Positions 1 to 6,117 of a stretch of 6,117 nt of DNA are shown here, piece by piece. The stretch is taken from positions 1 to 6,117 of the forward strand of contig SMXE01000060.1 of NCBI GenBank assembly GCA_004357015.1, written 5' to 3'. The translations under genes and the position numbers were made by a program. Below the pieces are notes generated by a model. The model ran no database searches and was not told the DNA's origin. It saw only the letters and a list, made by a program, of their open reading frames with translations. The stretch's first letter is position 1, and every line of letters starts with the position of its first letter. The DNA comes from Caldithrix sp. Its GTDB lineage: Bacteria > Zhuqueibacterota > Zhuqueibacteria > Oceanimicrobiales > Oceanimicrobiaceae.

Positions 1-3000
1 AATCATCGATTCGAACTGCGACGCCATCACGATGTAAACCAGAAAGATCGCCAGCGCCAGCGCCAGCTTCAGGCTTTCCAGTGAGGTCTCCATCTCCTTG
101 TTCTGCCCGGCCATCGCAAAGGAGAAATCCTCCGGCAAATTCATCGCTTGCAACTCGAGAAAAATATCCTCGCTCGCCTCACTTAACGAACGTCTGCTCA
201 GGTTTGCGCTGATCAAGGCAGTGCGCTGTTGGTCCACCCTTCTGATTTCCGATGGACCTTCCTGAAGTTTAATGTCTGCCACGGCTGACAACAGAATCGG
301 TTTTTCGGCGCCGGGATTGATCACCAGTCGGCGCAGATCTGCGATACTTGCCTTGTCTTCCTCTCGCAGCCGTACCAGAATGTCTATCTTACGATCTTGT
401 TCCCTAAACTCAGTCGCAACGTCACCGCGCACTTTGTTGCGCACAATGGTAGCGACATCCATCACATTGAGTCCGAATTTTGCAAGCACCGAACGGTCGT
501 AAACGATCTGCACTTCCGGGTTCCCCCGCTGAATGTTTGACTTGACATCGATGACACCTGGGATGGTCGCCATTCTGTCTTCCAGTTCTCTGGAGTACTG
601 TTGCAGCTTTTGCAAGTTGTAGCCGTGGATTTCAACCTCAATGGGCGTCTTGAAACTGAACAAAACCGGACGTGAGATTTTCCACTGAATTCCGGGGTAG
701 TGTTGCATCTGATGTCGAATTTTGTCTATCAACTTTTCTTCTGCAGCGGCAATGTTGCCGGTCGGCTCCAACCTGACAGTCAGCTTGGCAGTGTGCTCGC
801 CTTCTTCGCTGCCGGAATTTGCAGTCTTGTCCGTGCCCGACACGGCCGCGATTTGTTTTACACCGTCCAGGCCTTTGAGAAATTCCTGGATTTCCGAGAC
901 TCTCCGGTCTGTCCGTTCCACCGGCGTGCCGACCGGCATTGTGATCTCCACGTTGAACTCGCCCTGGTGCACTTCGGGAATGAGCTCGCTGCCGAGGCGG
1001 GGGGCTACGACCAGGGTTGTAATCAGAAGCAGCGCGCTCACCGTGCCCAAGACTGCACCACGATTGTTGAGCGCCCGCGTGAGGAGCCGCGGGTAAGCTT
1101 CCTCCAGATTGCTGTAGAACTTGTTGAAGCCCTCGAGAACCATCGTGGAAGGGCCTCTAAAGATAAGCGCCATGAGAAGAAACAGTCCTTTGATTGCCAC
1201 CGTCAGGACAATAAGCAAGGTATGAGCCAGGCGAAACACCAACTCGAGCATGAATTGAAAGATAAATCTGGCGACGATAAAAGCGGCTTTTATCGGCAGA
1301 AGCAATCCCTGAACAATGTTGTTTCGGCTGGCAAAGGCAGATTTCATGTTTCGCATTCCCTCAATCAGCGCCGGCGCCGAATTGTTAACCAAAAACGTTG
1401 GCCAGACTTTCTTGATGTAGGTCAACCGCCCAAAATCCGCTTGAGCGCAAAAATCAAGAAGCCAGGCTGTTATGGTGAATTTGATCAGGCCCGTGATTCT
1501 GAGCAGCCCCAGGAATGGGGCGAACAATACCAGCAGCAGTATTATTGATTGCTTGACGAATGCGATCAGCAGGGCTGAGACTGTTTGCAAGAACTTGAGG
1601 AGCATAAGCCACGCCGTTTGTGCAAAAGTCGTGAGTCCGGACTTCAACTTGTCCGCGAATGTTTGCCTACCGTTCTCCTCGTAAAGCATGCGAATTTTTT
1701 CGGCTGTTTGAAACTGAAAGACATGCTGCTTCAGGAGTTGATCCATCTGAATGCCCTGCACAAAGCGTGAGCTTTGCCGCGACGAAAGCATCGGGATCAG
1801 AAACAGTGCAACCGCGAGAGAGGCAAAAAGCGAGAAGACCACCGTCAGCGCCAGGTTGCCGAAGACCTGACCTGCCACGCCTTCAACAAAAACGATGGGG
1901 AAAAACACCGCGACCGTGGTCAGCGTCGATGCAAACACAGCGCCGCCGACTTCCTGGACGCCGCGTATTGTTGCCTGGATCAGGTCGTCGCCTTCTTCGC
2001 GGCAGCGGGCAATGCTCTCAAGCACCACGATGGAGTTGTCCACCAACATCCCGACGCCCAGCGCCAGGCCGCCCAGTGACATGATGTTGAGCGAAACACC
2101 GAACATATTCATCGGCGCAAATGTTGCCACGATAGAAACAGGAATGGAAATGCCAACGATCAGAGTGGCGGATAGACGGCGCAGAAAAATGAACAGCACG
2201 ATCACTGCGAGAACGCCCCCAATCACCGCAGTATTCTTCACATTGTCAACCGAGTTCCTGATAAAAATAGACTGATCTGAAAGCACGCTGAGCTCGAGGT
2301 TTTCAGGCAAGGTGTAAGTGATGAAATTGGTCATCTGTTTGGCTATCATCGCTTCACGGTCGGGGCCACCTCGTCCGTGTCCGCCTTTGCCTTTCTTTCC
2401 TTGACCCTTTTTGTCCTTGCCATTGATCGAAGTAAGCTTAACGCGCTTTTCCTCTGGCTTTTTCTTCTTTTTTTCTTCAAGTTGCTTTACAAAGTCCCGC
2501 TGTTCCTCGGTGCCGAAGACTCTATCTTTAACGCGTTGCGCAACCTCAACGATATTCGCGTCCGCTTCTTTGAAAATTTCAATATCAACGCTTTCTCTGT
2601 TGTCCAGGCGTGTGATGATTTCGCGTTCTTTGAAGGTTCTGCTGACTTTGGCTACGTCGTGAATTTTGATCTCTTTGCCATTCCAGTTGCCGATCACGAC
2701 GTGCGCAATTTCATCCACTGACTTGAACTCATTGAGCGTACGAACAAGATATTCAGTTTGCCCTTCCTTCAGTTTGCCGCCGGCGAGGTTCACGTTTTCC
2801 TGCGTGAGACGGTTTCTCACCTGTTGAATATCGATGCCGATCAGCGTCAATTGCTGTTCATTGAGTTCGACGCGAATTTCTTCTTCCAGGCCGCCTTTCA
2901 CCTTCACAGCTGCCACACCCTCCACAGTTTCGAGGCCGCGCTTGATCTCTTCATCCGCAAGGTAGCGCAGATAGATGAGCGAGGCGTCGCCGTACAGCCC

Positions 3001-3468
3001 CAGGCGCATGATGGGGTCCAGTGTAGGGTCGAAACGGAGAATGATCGGCCGCTTCACTTCTTCCGGCAGAAATACCTGGTCGAGTTTTTCGCGTACGTCC
3101 GACGTGGCTTGATTCATGTCCGTGTCCCAGGTGAATTCCAGCTTGACATCGGACTGGCCGGCTTTTGAGATGGAACTGATGCTCACCAGGTGATTCACAA
3201 TGCCAAGCGCCTGCTCAACGGGACGCGAAATAGTGGTCTCGACTTCTTCGGGCGCGGTGCCTGCGTGCTCTGTGCGCACCGTCAGGGAAGGATAGGTGAT
3301 ATCGGGCATCAAGTTCATCGGAAGCTGCTGGTAGGAAATCCAGCCAAACACACAAAAGCCCAGAACCACCATCAGAATGGCCACTGGTCGCGTTGTGGTG
3401 AAGACGAAAAACTGTCCGCCACGTTCTTTCATCAAAATATCATAAGTCGATTTTTTAGAATCTGACAT
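1..3468 (-). CDS. RND efflux permease (AcrB/MdtB-like, HAE type), C-terminus beyond the window
   Basis: This is an inner-membrane, proton-driven exporter of the RND superfamily, working as a trimer with the adaptor encoded just upstream. I read the frame codon by codon from the ATG at 3468 to the left edge: 1156 residues, no stop. TM1 is about residues 29-48, followed by a periplasmic porter domain (PTLDPIMRLGLYG and similar family motifs). TM2-TM6 lie at about 413-561. TM4 carries GMLVDNSIVVLES, where Asp477 matches the AcrB proton-relay Asp407 and Asn478 replaces Asp408. TM7 is about 803-822. The second porter domain follows, then TM8 ending YIVMASQFESMI at the edge. TM9-TM12, including the relay lysine, are outside. 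The TM4 motif fits hydrophobe/amphiphile exporters better than metal exporters (CusA type). It is about 260 residues longer than AcrB to the same point because of two insertions, at about 318-377 and 565-775. The ribosome site is weak (GATGGAAACCC before ATG), so translation may depend on the upstream gene. The substrate is unknown. Confidence 0.96.
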   Translation of the reverse strand, partial: MSDSKKSTYDILMKERGGQFFVFTTTRPVAILMVVLGFCVFGWISYQQLPMNLMPDITYPSLTVRTEHAGTAPEEVETTISRPVEQALGIVNHLVSISSISKAGQSDVKLEFTWDTDMNQATSDVREKLDQVFLPEEVKRPIILRFDPTLDPIMRLGLYGDASLIYLRYLADEEIKRGLETVEGVAAVKVKGGLEEEIRVELNEQQLTLIGIDIQQVRNRLTQENVNLAGGKLKEGQTEYLVRTLNEFKSVDEIAHVVIGNWNGKEIKIHDVAKVSRTFKEREIITRLDNRESVDIEIFKEADANIVEVAQRVKDRVFGTEEQRDFVKQLEEKKKKKPEEKRVKLTSINGKDKKGQGKKGKGGHGRGGPDREAMIAKQMTNFITYTLPENLELSVLSDQSIFIRNSVDNVKNTAVIGGVLAVIVLFIFLRRLSATLIVGISIPVSIVATFAPMNMFGVSLNIMSLGGLALGVGMLVDNSIVVLESIARCREEGDDLIQATIRGVQEVGGAVFASTLTTVAVFFPIVFVEGVAGQVFGNLALTVVFSLFASLAVALFLIPMLSSRQSSRFVQGIQMDQLLKQHVFQFQTAEKIRMLYEENGRQTFADKLKSGLTTFAQTAWLMLLKFLQTVSALLIAFVKQSIILLLVLFAPFLGLLRITGLIKFTITAWLLDFCAQADFGRLTYIKKVWPTFLVNNSAPALIEGMRNMKSAFASRNNIVQGLLLPIKAAFIVARFIFQFMLELVFRLAHTLLIVLTVAIKGLFLLMALIFRGPSTMVLEGFNKFYSNLEEAYPRLLTRALNNRGAVLGTVSALLLITTLVVAPRLGSELIPEVHQGEFNVEITMPVGTPVERTDRRVSEIQEFLKGLDGVKQIAAVSGTDKTANSGSEEGEHTAKLTVRLEPTGNIAAAEEKLIDKIRHQMQHYPGIQWKISRPVLFSFKTPIEVEIHGYNLQKLQQYSRELEDRMATIPGVIDVKSNIQRGNPEVQIVYDRSVLAKFGLNVMDVATIVRNKVRGDVATEFREQDRKIDILVRLREEDKASIADLRRLVINPGAEKPILLSAVADIKLQEGPSEIRRVDQQRTALISANLSRRSLSEASEDIFLELQAMNLPEDFSFAMAGQNKEMETSLESLKLALALAIFLVYIVMASQFESMI

Positions 3469-3545
3469 GGGTTTCCATCTCTATAAAACCACAGTTGAAG
3501 TTTCTGCCAAACTGGATTGAATGATACTGGATGGAGATCAGATGT

Positions 3546-4709
3546 TTAGTTTGACGCGTGAGCGGCCTCAGTAGCACGCTCTTGCTCTGCCACGATGTTG
3601 ACTTTGGCGCCATCCTTCAGGCCTGCTTGCCCGACCACAACAATCTTGTCATCCGGATCAATTCCTGAACGGGATTCGATTTTCTCATAATCCTGATAGC
3701 CGGGAACAAGGGTCACTTTCTTCGCGATGTTATCTTTGACCACAAATACGTGCATATTTTCATTTTGGTAGACAACGGCGGTCTTGGGAACGAGCACCGT
3801 GTTGCGATGCACATCCGTGATCACGTGCACGTTCACAAACATGCCGGGCCGAAGCCGCTTGCCCTTGTTGTCGATGCCAACCGTAACCTTGAATGTGCCG
3901 CTCTGCGGGTCTACCACCGGGCTCACACGCTTAATCCAGCCCGCGAACTGGTCATCCCCGAGATGTTGCGATTTGATGAATGCCTTCTGCCCTTTCTTGA
4001 TAACACCGATCTCCTTTTCAGGCACGTGTATCACCGCGATCATCTCGTCATTGTTGATAACGGTGAACAGTTTGTCACTTGGCTGTATACGATCCCCGGG
4101 TCGTCTCAACCTTTCACCAACAACGCCGGAGATGGGGGCCGTAATTCTCGTGTGATTCAGGTTTAATTTAGCTTCCTGCCACAGCAGCTTTCTTGCCGCA
4201 ACGGAGAATTTGGCCATCTCGAACTCTTCTTTACTCAATAACTGTTTTTCAGACATCGCCTTCTTGCGTTCGTACAGGTTCTTTTCCTGCTCGTAATCAA
4301 CTTTCGCTTTCGCTTCTCGGAAGGCCAGTTCATCCGGCTCCAACTGTAGCAGCAGTTGGCCCTTCTTAACATAATCCCCTTCCTCTATAAAAATCTTCTC
4401 GATAATGCCCTGCACGCGCGAGTAGATGTCCGTCATCTTCTCGGTCTCAAGGTTCGAGCTGAGCAGAATGAAAGAAGAGATGTCGCCAACAGTAACGACC
4501 GTGGTTTCGACGGGGATGAGGTCCTCCTCCCTTTTGGAATCTTCTCCCTCTGATTTATTTTTCTTATCGTCTTCTTTGATTTCGTCCTTTGATTCCGCCG
4601 TGCTGTTCTTGCCGTCTTCGCTGTGGGAGTCGTCCCCGGCGCAACCAATAGTAAGTAAACTGGCCGTAACAGTCAGAGTCAAGAGTAAGTTGATTACTCT
4701 AGTTTGCAT
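3546..4709 (-). CDS. RND efflux adaptor (periplasmic membrane fusion protein), lipoprotein, AcrA/MdtA-like
   Basis: This is a 387-residue adaptor that should link the RND permease to an outer-membrane channel. The N-terminus is a lipoprotein signal: a short charged start, a hydrophobic run (residues 5-21) and the lipobox LTIGC with the lipidated Cys at 23. Residues 26-63 form a highly charged, mostly acidic low-complexity tether. Next comes the first half of the lipoyl/barrel-sandwich domain (about 94-124, with RVQGIIEKIFIEEGDYVKKGQ). An alpha-helical hairpin follows (about 126-183), then the second lipoyl half (TRITAPISGVVGERLRRPGD, 187-206). The beta-barrel is about 222-298 (VDPQSGTFKVTVGI, LRPGMFVNV) and the membrane-proximal domain runs from about 305 to the end. 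I start at 4709, not at the in-frame ATG at 4910: an AGGAG lies 8 nt upstream, the signal peptide begins there, and the 67 extra upstream residues look non-coding. The permease follows 77 bp downstream on the same strand, as expected for an operon. Confidence 0.95.
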   Translation of the reverse strand: MQTRVINLLLTLTVTASLLTIGCAGDDSHSEDGKNSTAESKDEIKEDDKKNKSEGEDSKREEDLIPVETTVVTVGDISSFILLSSNLETEKMTDIYSRVQGIIEKIFIEEGDYVKKGQLLLQLEPDELAFREAKAKVDYEQEKNLYERKKAMSEKQLLSKEEFEMAKFSVAARKLLWQEAKLNLNHTRITAPISGVVGERLRRPGDRIQPSDKLFTVINNDEMIAVIHVPEKEIGVIKKGQKAFIKSQHLGDDQFAGWIKRVSPVVDPQSGTFKVTVGIDNKGKRLRPGMFVNVHVITDVHRNTVLVPKTAVVYQNENMHVFVVKDNIAKKVTLVPGYQDYEKIESRSGIDPDDKIVVVGQAGLKDGAKVNIVAEQERATEAAHASN

Positions 4710-4717
4710 TAGGTGTT

Positions 4718-4722
4718 CTCCT
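4718..4722 (-). promoter_or_regulatory. Ribosome binding site of the adaptor gene
   Basis: On the minus strand this reads AGGAG, 8 nt before the ATG at 4709. It decides the start: it places the first residue directly at the lipoprotein signal peptide and argues against the longer reading from 4910. Confidence 0.8.
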
Positions 4723-4935
4723 GAAAACATAGAGTTCTTGTGTACAAATTGTTTAGGAAATTCAGGGTAGCTATTCAAGCAAATCTTACGCCCTGAAACG
4801 CCATTAGTTTCGGCGTAGATTCCTTTTTTCGAGGCAGTTGGTGTCTGACCGAAAACTCCCTCACTCATGTCATTTCGGTGATCTTCCCTGCTAAAAACAT
4901 GCAGGGACAAGTTTGAGCCGAAACCCCGTTGCTTT

Positions 4936-4969
4936 GGCCGGGGGATTCCGGCCAGAGGCAGGCGGGAAT
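4936..4969. repeat. GC-rich overlapping double hairpin, possible dispersed intergenic repeat
   Basis: Two inverted repeats share a middle arm. The first is GGCCGG (4936-4941) and CCGGCC (4948-4953) around a 6-nt loop, a perfect 6-bp stem. The second is ATTCCGGCC (4945-4953) and GGCGGGAAT (4961-4969) around a 7-nt loop, a 9-bp stem with one mismatch. Only one can form at a time. The ATTCC...GGGAAT ends resemble the small palindromic repeats scattered between genes in many bacteria (for example the neisserial dRS3 type, ATTCCC-N8-GGGAAT), but assignment to any family is inference. It is markedly richer in G+C than the AT-rich flanks. It could also be a transcription stop between the divergent genes, but there is no T-tract. 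Confidence 0.5.
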
Positions 4970-5073
4970 GACCGGTTAAGGGCGTTTTCGTTCAGACACT
5001 GGTTAGACAGACTTTCGGACCCGCGCAATTTGCCTCATGAACATCAAACGATCGAATGACATTAAACTACGAA

Positions 5074-5097
5074 TTCGGACGAAAAAGTCAATCCGAA
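5074..5097. promoter_or_regulatory. Inverted repeat TTCGGA-N12-TCCGAA just upstream of the promoter, possible operator
   Basis: There are perfect 6-bp arms at 5074-5079 and 5092-5097, ending 9 bp before the proposed -35 box. The same hexamer occurs again as TTCGGAC at 5014 and as TCCGAA at 5162, giving four copies in about 155 bp. The placement suits a regulator binding site, but no regulator gene is in view and chance cannot be excluded. Confidence 0.3.
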
Positions 5098-5106
5098 ACA
5101 GAAGAC

Positions 5107-5135
5107 TTGACAAAGTATGGTAGAGATGCTTTATT
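5107..5135 (+). promoter_or_regulatory. Putative sigma70-type promoter for the SRPBCC gene
   Basis: A perfect TTGACA (-35) at 5107-5112 is followed after 17 bp by TTTATT (-10, 4 of 6 consensus positions) at 5130-5135. TATTGT two bases further on is an alternative. Transcription would begin near 5142, giving a leader of about 75 nt before the ATG at 5217. The perfect -35 and standard spacing support it; the -10 is mediocre. Confidence 0.45.
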
Positions 5136-5137
5136 GT

Positions 5138-5148
5138 GCTACCGTAGC
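5138..5148. promoter_or_regulatory. Palindrome GCTAC-C-GTAGC at the likely transcription start
   Basis: This is a perfect 5-bp inverted repeat with one central base, overlapping the expected +1 position. A second pairing of GGTAG (5119-5123) with CTACC (5139-5143) spans the -10 region and uses the same left arm. The position is where a repressor would act. It is short and could be chance. Confidence 0.3.
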
Positions 5149-5216
5149 GATCTTCCTGGATTCCGAAGGTAACAAAGTTGGCCTGCATTCAATGGAATAA
5201 CCGCTGAGGACAATTT

Positions 5217-5744
5217 ATGAAAATACTCAAATATGCCGGGCTGACCGGTGCAGTACTGGCCGGTGTTTTCTTGTCTATCGGCTTCTTCGTGCCTTCCTTT
5301 TCATACGAGTCGCGGATCGAAGTGAATGCGCCGCTCGAACAAGCTTTTGCTGTGTTTAACGACCCATCGCATATGGGAGAATGGATGAGCGGGTTCAAGA
5401 GCATCGAGACCATCAGCGGCAATCCCAATGAAGTCGGCAGCCGGTACCGGCTCGTCATCGTCGAGAACGGCGAGGAAAAGGTGACGATAGAAGAGATGAC
5501 TGCCTTTCAGAAAAATGAGCGCTTTGGGTTTAGACTCATAAGCGATGCCCTGATTGCCAACGTTGACATCCGGTTTACGGACCAGGATGGGCGAACCGTC
5601 ATCACAGATGTAACGCGCGTTGAAGGCCGAAACTTCTTATGGAAGTCGCTTTTGCCGCTGTTCAAGTCGATGATGGTGGACAAGGCGCACGAGAATTACA
5701 GCCGGCTAAAACAGGTCATCGAAAACAGCGTGACTGCGTTGTAG
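5217..5744 (+). CDS. Membrane-anchored SRPBCC (START/polyketide-cyclase-like) family protein
   Basis: This 175-residue protein has an N-terminal hydrophobic anchor or uncleaved signal (about residues 6-26, KYAGLTGAVLAGVFLSIGFF). A single SRPBCC fold follows at about 29-170. The family's opening strand and helix are visible as YESRIEVNAPLEQAFAVFNDPSHMGEWMSGFKSIE cut across residues 30-64, including the typical 'AP.E.aF.vf.dp..m..W' pattern. Later strands include VGSRYRLVIVENGEEKVTI (73-91) and VITDVTRVEG (128-137), and a long C-terminal helix covers about 143-170. SRPBCC proteins enclose a hydrophobic pocket and bind lipids or other small hydrophobic ligands; here the anchor suggests the domain sits on the outer face of the inner membrane. 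The ATG is supported by GAGGA at 5206-5210, 6 nt upstream. The gene diverges from the efflux operon. No specific ligand or pathway can be named. Confidence 0.85.
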   Translation: MKILKYAGLTGAVLAGVFLSIGFFVPSFSYESRIEVNAPLEQAFAVFNDPSHMGEWMSGFKSIETISGNPNEVGSRYRLVIVENGEEKVTIEEMTAFQKNERFGFRLISDALIANVDIRFTDQDGRTVITDVTRVEGRNFLWKSLLPLFKSMMVDKAHENYSRLKQVIENSVTAL

Positions 5745-5763
5745 GACAGGTTGTGAAGTGTTT

Positions 5764-5782
5764 GGCTGAAGCAGCCTTTGTT
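5764..5782 (+). terminator. Short hairpin with T-rich tail after the SRPBCC gene, weak terminator
   Basis: GGCTG (5764-5768) pairs perfectly with CAGCC (5772-5776) around the loop AAG, and TTTGTT follows. It begins 20 nt past the stop codon. The stem is only 5 bp and the T-run is interrupted, so termination would be partial at best. Confidence 0.4.
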
Positions 5783-5863
5783 ATGAACGTCTGAAACGAA
5801 ACAAATCGAAATACTTCTTAGAAAATCAAACAGTTCCGTTTCCCGAAATTCAGGAAGGAGAAA

Positions 5864-6117
5864 ATGGCTTTCCCCAAGCCTTTTACAAATGGCGTCCGCA
5901 CCCCTGGCATGGACTCGACCCCGGTGTGCAGTCGCCGGAAGTGGTTAACGCATACATTGAGATTACACCGTTTGACTCGGTGAAATACGAAGTGGACAAA
6001 CGGATGATGGACCACGACGAGGCCGACGATAAAATCATCGCTGTCCTGGAGAATGACAACATCTGGGGTGCGGCGCAAGGGCAATCGGATCTGCCTGAGA
6101 TATTGGTGTAGAGCGGC
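5864..6117 (+). pseudogene. ppa: Family I inorganic pyrophosphatase, broken remnant (two frameshifts and an internal deletion)
   Basis: The intact enzyme hydrolyses pyrophosphate to two phosphates in the cytoplasm using Mg2+. The start is clear: AGGAAGGAG then ATG at 5864, giving MAFPKPF. The frame then slips: at CCTTTTAC (5879-5886) one T seems to be missing, because YKWRPHPWHGLDPG continues only in the next frame from 5884. Without correction, translation stops after about 39 codons. The restored frame gives VVNAYIEITPFDSVKYEVDK, then at 6000/6001 jumps straight to RMMDHDEADDKIIAVLENDN. Aligned from memory with E. coli Ppa, this skips residues about 35-93, including Arg43, Tyr55 and the DxDPxD metal site (Asp65, 67, 70). 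Equivalents of Lys29, Glu31, Asp97, Asp102 and Lys104 remain. At the end, LPEILV meets TAG (6109-6111), where relatives read LVERLRHYF; removing TA restores VER. The C-terminus lies past the window. It is non-functional as read; an assembly error is the main alternative. Confidence 0.85.

Larger units (their letters stand above)
4710..5216. other. Divergent intergenic region between the efflux operon and the SRPBCC gene
   Basis: About 500 bp separate the two divergent start codons. I find no convincing protein-coding gene here. The minus-strand frame of the adaptor stays open to 4910 but looks non-coding, and the small minus-strand frame at 5003-5188 has no recognisable features. Identifiable content is the adaptor ribosome site (4718-4722), a GC-rich double hairpin (4936-4969), and a plus-strand promoter with neighbouring short inverted repeats (5074-5148). 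For the efflux operon the best promoter guess on the minus strand is TTGAAT, then 17 bp, then TAAACA (about 4750-4780), which is too weak to list separately. A small overlapping inverted repeat (GAAAC/GTTTC and ACGCC/GGCGT) lies at 4795-4816, upstream of that guess. Confidence 0.7.

Noticed and set aside
700..1548. Plus-strand open frame of 282 codons
   Set aside because: It lies wholly opposite the permease, and its translation is low-complexity and rich in Gln, Arg and His, as expected for the antisense of membrane-protein codons. It has no recognisable domain.
2455..2475. T-rich run that could be a terminator or homopolymer frameshift inside the permease
   Set aside because: It encodes the five-lysine run on the minus strand. 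The frame is correct on both sides, and there is no hairpin.
3469..3545. Possible hairpin or terminator between adaptor and permease genes
   Set aside because: Only short 6-bp complementarities (CCATCT-type against GGATGGAG) were seen, with no T-tract. Operon read-through is the simpler reading.
3750..4166. Plus-strand open frames opposite the adaptor gene
   Set aside because: They are antisense shadows of well-recognised adaptor domain codons, with no family features of their own.
4710..4910. In-frame N-terminal extension of the adaptor to an ATG at 4910
   Set aside because: The ATG at 4709 has a good ribosome site and begins a textbook lipoprotein signal. The 67 extra residues would bury the signal and show no family similarity.
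5003..5188. Small minus-strand frame of 61 codons in the divergent spacer
   Set aside because: No ribosome site stands out, there is no recognisable motif, and it overlaps the proposed promoter of the plus-strand gene.
5879..5886. Programmed ribosomal frameshift at CCTTTTAC in the pyrophosphatase gene
   Set aside because: Four T's are a poor slippery site, and two further lesions downstream make decay or sequence error the simpler explanation.

Overview
The window looks like a piece of a Gram-negative (diderm) bacterial chromosome of middling base composition, about half G+C by eye. The evidence for a diderm is a tripartite-type RND efflux pump, made of a lipoprotein adaptor plus a large inner-membrane permease. 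The lineage cannot be fixed from the sequence. The pyrophosphatase remnant belongs to the 'PWHGL' branch of family I enzymes, which I recall from several deep non-enteric lineages, so an environmental or metagenome-derived bacterium is a reasonable guess.

Layout. Positions 1-4709 hold a two-gene minus-strand operon. A membrane-fusion (adaptor) lipoprotein (3546-4709) is followed after 77 bp by an RND permease (1-3468). The permease is open through all 1156 visible codons and runs off the left edge at transmembrane helix 8. No outer-membrane channel (TolC-type) gene is in view. Positions 4710-5216 are a divergent intergenic region of about 500 bp. It carries a GC-rich overlapping double hairpin and, nearer the right-hand gene, a sigma70-like promoter with a short palindrome and a cluster of TTCGGA/TCCGAA sites. 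Positions 5217-5744 encode a small membrane-anchored SRPBCC (START-like) protein on the plus strand, followed by a short hairpin with a T-rich tail. Positions 5864-6117 hold a badly damaged family I inorganic pyrophosphatase gene.

How they work together. The adaptor and permease should form the inner-membrane and periplasmic parts of one drug or amphiphile exporter. The SRPBCC gene is transcribed away from them and has no demonstrated link.

The points most worth a second look are these. The permease carries two large insertions: a lysine/glycine-rich periplasmic stretch before TM2, and a block of about 210 residues with several hydrophobic helices between TM6 and TM7. The pyrophosphatase has three separate lesions: an N-terminal frameshift, an in-frame internal deletion that removes the catalytic DxDPxD region, and a C-terminal frameshift. 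I found no CRISPR array, tRNA, rRNA, insertion sequence, or convincing new defence or biosynthetic system.
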